A stretch of DNA of 64,000 nt from assembly GCA_021014325.1 (NCBI GenBank), contig CM037467.1:3720001-3784000 (forward strand), in the 5' to 3' direction. The first letter of the stretch is position 1. Each line of letters begins with the position of its first letter. The notes under the pieces were generated by a model. The model was not told where the DNA came from. It saw only the letters and a program-made list of their open reading frames with translations, and did no database searches. This document shows, one piece after another, positions 58,776 through 64,000 of this stretch. The position numbers and the translations under genes are program-made. Origin of the DNA: Plazaster borealis (lineage: Eukaryota; Echinodermata; Asteroidea; Forcipulatida; Labidiasteridae).

Positions 58776-59449
58776 TATTATTGGCTATTATTACATCTTG
58801 GCACCATTCTTTTGACGATTGATTTAATTTACCAATATTTTAGATAAATGAATTCTACAAATCCTGCAAATTTTTAGTCTGGCTCTTTCCTTCTTTACAA
58901 AAATAATAAAATACACAGAATTCAATGATGCAGAATTTAATGATGACATACATGTACACTGTACACACATTCTGTATATTCTCAGAAACACAGAATTTAA
59001 TGATGACATACGCAGTACGCACATTCGATTCTGTATACTCAGAAACAGGGAATTCATTAAAGATTTCACACAGTGGTGTATTAGTAATACACCACTGTGT
59101 GACATTTGTACATAATACACCATGATCAACTCTAAACTTGGGAACAAATTCTGAGAAGTGTTTACATACTGTGTGTGGAGTGTACTGTAAATTGCTTGTT
59201 CGTGCATTCAATGCATCTGTGTAAACAATGTGAAGGCTTAATACAATAGTATACATTCACTACATTTAGTATACAATGTACATTCACTACATTTTGGTAC
59301 AGCAAAAACATTGCTGTTAAAACAAAAGGGGAAAGAATACATGTGGCTCCATGACGAAACATGAATGTGCCAAAAGACTGTGCAAGTTTTGAGTGTTCAA
59401 ACTTCTGGAACCAAGTTGGTTCTGACCATTGAATTTTAAGCACGTGTGC

Positions 59450-59653
59450 GATTCTGGGAGGCATTCTTGGCCTAAGCATGCTGAATTGAAATGAGGTCCT
59501 CGGAATCTGGGGCATTCTTATTGGTTTTACCTTTTTAATTTTTGTGTGAATTTGATCTGAAAAAAAATAAAATTAAAATAAACAAAATATTTTTATTTTT
59601 ATTGCGTATCGGTCCAGGCCCAATACGCTAGCTTGTGCATGGGAGAAAACCAG
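59450..59653. mobile_element. CAGGGTTCTCCCCA-family element, reversed partial copy
   Basis: The minus strand has CCCATGCACAAGCTAGCGTA, a TTGGGCCTGGACCGATACGC stretch and, further on, AGAATGCCCCAGATTCCGAG, in the order of 26108-26408. Confidence 0.62.
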
Positions 59654-59786
59654 CAACTACTTCAAAGAAAACAATTTGTCTACAAGATACAAGTAAAACA
59701 AATTAAAACAGAAAAAAACAAGTTACTGAATACTCAGAATACTAATAAATAATAATAAATCCATTTTTACATTTCCTGTATGTATA

Positions 59787-60156
59787 CAGGGCTCGAATTT
59801 AACACTGGACCGCAGGCCCGAGGCCAGTGATTTTAGCCCCGGGCCAGTAAACTCATGACCTGACTAGTCCGGCAGTCTTGTGTTTTTCAAATGATTAATT
59901 ATACCTCACTGTGTAATATCTTTAACAGAAAGAAATGAATGATGTTCAAATGTTGACTGAGATCTCTGGTAATACAAGTCCGTTAGATAAAAAAATACTT
60001 TACACCCAGAGAAATGAGATAAATCTCTGGCTTAGTGCTTGTTCAAATGAAATTAATTTACATGTTCTGGTCTTGTAAAATAAATTCTGGTCCAGTAAAC
60101 ATTTTGAGCTACAAGTCCTGCGGTCTTGTGGAATTTTCCCCCAAATTCGAGCCCTG
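59787..60156. mobile_element. CAGGGCTCGAA TIR element with 5-bp target duplication (copy D)
   Basis: 370 bp; ends CAGGGCTCGAATTTAACACT and CCAAATTCGAGCCCTG. GTATA on both sides (59782-59786, 60157-60161). Best-preserved short copy of the family. Confidence 0.85.
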
Positions 60157-61438
60157 GTATACTGTATAAGGGCTCAAATTTCATAACAAAATCTACTTGA
60201 CCACAAAGCATGTACATGTAGGCCCTAAAAGTAGTTTGTAGAACATGTAAATTCTCACAGGTCCACAAAAATCATTAGGTGTGTAGATTACCACAGCTTT
60301 TAAACAATTTATATTCTTTTCAATTTTGTTTGTTCTTTTGCTGAACTTTTACAACAGTGCATATAAGAAAATGAGCAAATCTAATTAACCCCTCTCTTTT
60401 ATAACTGATCCTCAGCTGGCATTGAAGATCACATGCGCAAACACTCAAGTGCCTACTCCAAACCAAGAATGGATCAATAGCATACCACAGCCATGACATC
60501 ATCCCAATGAAATCGGCCATGACTTGAACAATAGGGGGATCATGGCCGTCTGAGGTTACGGTTACACTCTGCCATGTGCACTTGAGAGGGTCCGTTGTTG
60601 TGGAGCCTTGGTGGCCAGGGCGTCAGAGGCCTCAGCCTTCTCACTCCAATGGCCTTGTCAGATAGGCTATGGGATCAGTGGATAATGACAGCCACGTGTG
60701 GGGGACAGACCTAAGCACTCACAGGGTTGAATTACATGTACAAAAGATAAGATCTCTTGGTCTGTAAAAATATTCCACTGGGACACAACAGAGAAACAAT
60801 CATTTTTAAACCGTCTAGAGCTTGTTATTTGTAAAAAGAAAAAGGTCCGAATCATCACGCGAATATTACTTAAAAGAGACTGAGAAACTGCCCCCACCAA
60901 TTAATTAAGTCTGAGGGGTGTCTTCATGATTTTGGGGCATCCAATTTTGATTTTAAACAGCCAATTGTACATACTATTCATTTTACTTTGTGTAAAATTA
61001 AAAGTATTCAGCAATTTGTGCATTTTTCAATTGACAGCAAATTTTGACACGCTATACAATTTCTCATATACTGGGTAATTCCCTGGAACCTCAAAAGAAT
61101 AATACAAAGTATGTGCAGTAGATTTCAATTAAACTAAAATGTGTAGTGTAAAATGTCTGTGCAGGTTGTGTCATTTCCATCCAGCTTGCATGAATATTGT
61201 TATAATTCTCAGAACAGCAGCATTGGGAACAACCTTAACACTTGGTTTTGAATTACAAATTTATGACAGGGAGATATTGACATCCCCAATGGATTATTCC
61301 ACTTGGAGTTTTTATGTCTTGCTGAGAGCTAATATGATTTAGAAGATGTATTGACAATTTTAGAAGCTTTTTTTTACATGTAATATTTTACAGTGAACAT
61401 CTAAGTACTGTATTATTTATTATTATTATTATTTTTAA

Positions 61439-61866
61439 GGTAGGGTCATAGATTGGTATTTGTATGCTGATTTATAGACCATGAGTATCAAGAAAGATAC
61501 AATAAAAGGCACTGTGAAAGTTTCAGCTGAATATAGTGTCTACTGTTTGAGAAAACAGCAAAAACTGTCAAAGTTTTTTCATCAAGAACGTCAAATCCAT
61601 CCACATTGGTGAGGTGATAGCGGGTACGTGTACAAACCGCATCTCTAGCCGCAGCATTCACAAACGGACACCACGGAAATTTGAATCTTCTTTTGGAGAT
61701 TCAAATTTTTTGATATTCTTTTATTGATTTCTAATCAATGGGCATTTCAGACGAAATAATTTCGCAGGATCCTTACCATGGCATTACCATCTTTATAACA
61801 AGGAGGCTTTCGGATAGAAATTACACAAAACAATTTTGGGGTCATTACCAAATTATGACCCCACCT
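61439..61866. mobile_element. TTAA-MITE, AGGGTCATA family, best copy
   Basis: TTAA at 61435-61438 and 61867-61870. Ends GGTAGGGTCATAGATTGG and AAATTATGACCCCACCT. 428 bp with a central ACGGAAATTTGAATCTTC / GGAGATTCAAATTT partial hairpin. Confidence 0.8.
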
Positions 61867-63776
61867 TTAAGTCTTCTGAAATATTTTAGGTGATTTTAAG
61901 GAAAAGATTATTATGAAATGTGTATAAATGGTAAATTTGTCACAATGTTACATCTGTAGTGTTTTGTGCATACCCTGTGTAATGTACGCACATGTGCATG
62001 TATCAATTAAATTTTCGTTATTCATCCTAGATTAGGCAATTACAAAAGATTGGACAACTTCAAGTATAGGCCTATGTAGTATGTAAACTAACCAAGGAGA
62101 ATATGTGGGCATTGGCAAACCATTGCACGCATACACATTAATTATTGTTGCATAGAATAATTATTAACAATGAATATCCTTAAGCTTATGTCGCATGGGT
62201 GCATCCAGTTTTTGTAAACCAGATAGATACGTGTACGCCATGTATAATGTACATGCTGTAAAATATGTAGTGTTCACTGTATATGGAAACTTACATAAAT
62301 GTGACAAAGAGCTTGAGTATATTAAGGGTACATAATTTATGCTGATGTCTGTAACAGAGAATACTTTTAAAACATGATGTACAACAAACAGCAGAATCTA
62401 CTTGACACCATAATATTGTAGCAATGTAGCACAATGTACTGTAATTATGTGTAAATCAATGTACAATTAATTAACGCAAGCATCCTTGAAATGAGAAGTG
62501 TTTTGGTATTTAAACCCCGTCATTTTCAATATTTTCCCATTAAAATAAAAACTGTGACTTGAACTACAATGAAACTTTCATGCTTAAAAATTCTGAGCAC
62601 AAGACAGCCCAGTTAGTACACATGGCATAATTTTCTATGCCAATTCATTTTTTTATTACACTGTAGAGCGATATTAACCCGGTGATCTAAATTTAGTTCA
62701 TGCATGGCACAGCAATTCAAATGCCAAGTCGTCTGCTCATCAAACGCAATTACAGCGTCCCTTCAAAGCTTACTTCCTGTACCACCCCCCCCTTCCCTCC
62801 GCTCTGTCCCTCTCTCAGAAATCATGGACGATAAAACACAGCCTCGGAAAACATCCACGATTGAGATTAAATTAGTCTACCATCTCCAAGCCAATGCAAG
62901 ACTCACATGCCCAATGGGGGAAAAACGATGCGGCGACCAAAAAACAGCATTCATACAAACATAAGGTCTAAGTTCAGGGCTTGGGGCGGCTAATTACAGA
63001 ACGGGGGCTGTAGAGGGGAGAACCGGAGCAACAGGGGTAAAGAGTGAGCAATACTGGAGCGCAACACTTGCATCAGGAGGCTGCCATGTCCTAAGGGAAA
63101 GGGTTCATCTACAACATTGAGGTTGGGTAGGAGATGGCGAAAAGTGAGATGGAAAGCAAGTATTGATTGTAACCTATCTGCTCCTAACCCCTTAAGTATA
63201 CAAATAAATATTCATACATGTAGCTGGACACTTTTCACAGGTTAGACCCCATAGTACTACACATGAAGGATTATAAAACAAAACAAAACCCAAGCCTTTA
63301 AATTTGTTCCTTACAGTTACAATAGTACATGTACGTATGTACATTGGAAGTACAAATATGTGAACATCAATGACTTACTATTAAATAAAGTTTATAAGCT
63401 ATCTTTCCTATACACGTGAGCATACATGTACAATGAATGTGCTCTTCCTTTACAGATAAATGCAGGCGTGATACTTTGTTCTTGTTACGCATAAAAAAGG
63501 GAAAGGCAGGTTTCTGAACCAGAGGACAACTCTATGAAGGAAATCAAAGTTTGTACTAGAACATTTCAAAGGGCACGGAGGCAATGACAAAGGCATTTAG
63601 ACAGCCCCCGTTACCTCCATGAAGTATCATGTCTGTAACAGTTATGTTTAGGCAAGACGTTGTTGACACAAAGAAAAGAAAGATTTTGAAAAACAACCAA
63701 TTCCCCCCAAAATTCTCCCTTTATCCAAAGTGCACGTGGTACATGACATGATGGTGTGCAGACACATTTTGTATTC

Positions 63777-63831
63777 ATTATTTATTTATTTATTTCGTAA
63801 TTTTTTTTTTTTAAATTGGGGGGGGGGGGGG
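63777..63831. repeat. (ATTT)n, T12 and G14 low-complexity block
   Basis: ATTT units, then 12 T, then 14 G broken once further on by C. The last of several G runs of 11 or more bases in the window. Confidence 0.9.
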
Positions 63832-63844
63832 CGGGGGAAACATA

Positions 63845-64000
63845 CAAGACTACAGGGCTTGTAGCTCCAAAATGTTACTAAACCAAAATGTATTTTACAA
63901 GACCAGAATCAAAATGAGTCGAACAAGCACTAAGAAAAGATCTATCTCATTTGTCTTAAGGCCTAACAAAAATAAATCTTTGTTTCCGGTAACCCGACCG
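63845..64000. mobile_element. CAGGGCTCGAA-family element, reversed, cut by the window edge
   Basis: CAGGGCTTGTAGCTCCAAAA TGTTACT and TTTTACAAGACCAGAATC are the reverse complement of the right arm of the 59.8-kb copy. The outer TIR before it is missing or degraded. Confidence 0.55.

Larger units (their letters stand above)
45537..64000. other. 5' flank or non-coding first intron; no gene recognised
   Basis: No peptide resembling a known family and no chain of phase-consistent exons was seen on either strand. The region carries MITEs, foldbacks and simple repeats (listed). Stretches about 45.6-46.4, 50.5-52.1, 55.2-56.3, 57.4-58.2 and 62-63.8 kb contain nothing I can identify. The promoter and 5' exon of the PTPN4-like gene may lie here or beyond base 64000. 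Confidence 0.6.

Noticed and set aside
58824..59256. Two overlapping minus-strand frames of 127 and 133 codons
   Set aside because: AT-rich, overlap each other in different frames, contain local direct repeats (GAATTTAATGATGACATAC) and resemble no protein.
62704..62964. Plus-strand frame with a strong CCCTCTCTCAG acceptor-like site just before an ATG (62824)
   Set aside because: The peptide is not recognisable and no partner exon was found. Kept only as a weak exon candidate to test with RNA data.
1..64000. Bacterial-type operons, phage, insertion sequences or defence systems
   Set aside because: No long intact open frames, no ribosome-binding-site patterns. Exon structure, SINEs and MITEs show animal nuclear DNA.

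Overview
This is animal nuclear DNA, AT-rich and dominated by introns. I judge it to be from a marine deuterostome, probably an echinoderm. The reasons are the exon-intron structure with canonical GT/AG splice sites, a clear metazoan FERM-domain gene, and a very dense load of short DNA-transposon derivatives (MITEs) and tRNA-derived SINEs. The many TACATGTA words and the GGGCCCAATTTCATAGAGC foldback family look echinoderm-like to me. The species call is inference.

One gene can be supported. It is on the minus strand and its start lies at 45457. Seven coding exons can be placed to the base: 45323-45457, 28634-28790, 26913-27030, 5661-5713, 4484-4604, 2435-2522 and 171-323. The intron phases agree (0, 1, 2, 1, 2, 0, 0) and the exons join into exactly 275 codons. 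The peptide is the N-terminus plus most of the FERM domain of the PTPN3/PTPN4 (Drosophila Ptpmeg) non-receptor tyrosine phosphatase family. The rest of FERM, the PDZ domain and the phosphatase domain should lie beyond base 1. An acceptor at 45537-45538 suggests a further non-coding 5' exon upstream, at higher coordinates, which I could not place.

The rest is intron or 5' flank filled with repeats. Intron 1 (16.5 kb) and intron 3 (21.2 kb) hold most of it. There are at least ten TTAA-flanked MITEs (piggyBac/Kolobok type). Smaller numbers of TIR families also occur: one with exact 6-bp target duplications, one pogo-like, one mariner-like and several with CAG termini. Copies of the GGGCCCAATTTCAT foldback are numerous, and there are several tRNA-derived SINEs. 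Tandem arrays lie at 7.4-8.9 kb (84/85-bp unit), 17.1-17.9 kb (36 bp), 22.9-24.8 kb (about 150-170 bp, broken by a LINE 3' end) and 28.4-28.6 kb (21 bp). From 45.5 to 64 kb I see no second gene.

No novel multi-gene system is visible. The most informative structures are the nested insertions, where the empty target site can still be read in the same window (39.1-39.6 kb, 3.1-3.4 kb, 15.6-16.1 kb, 56.9-57.3 kb).
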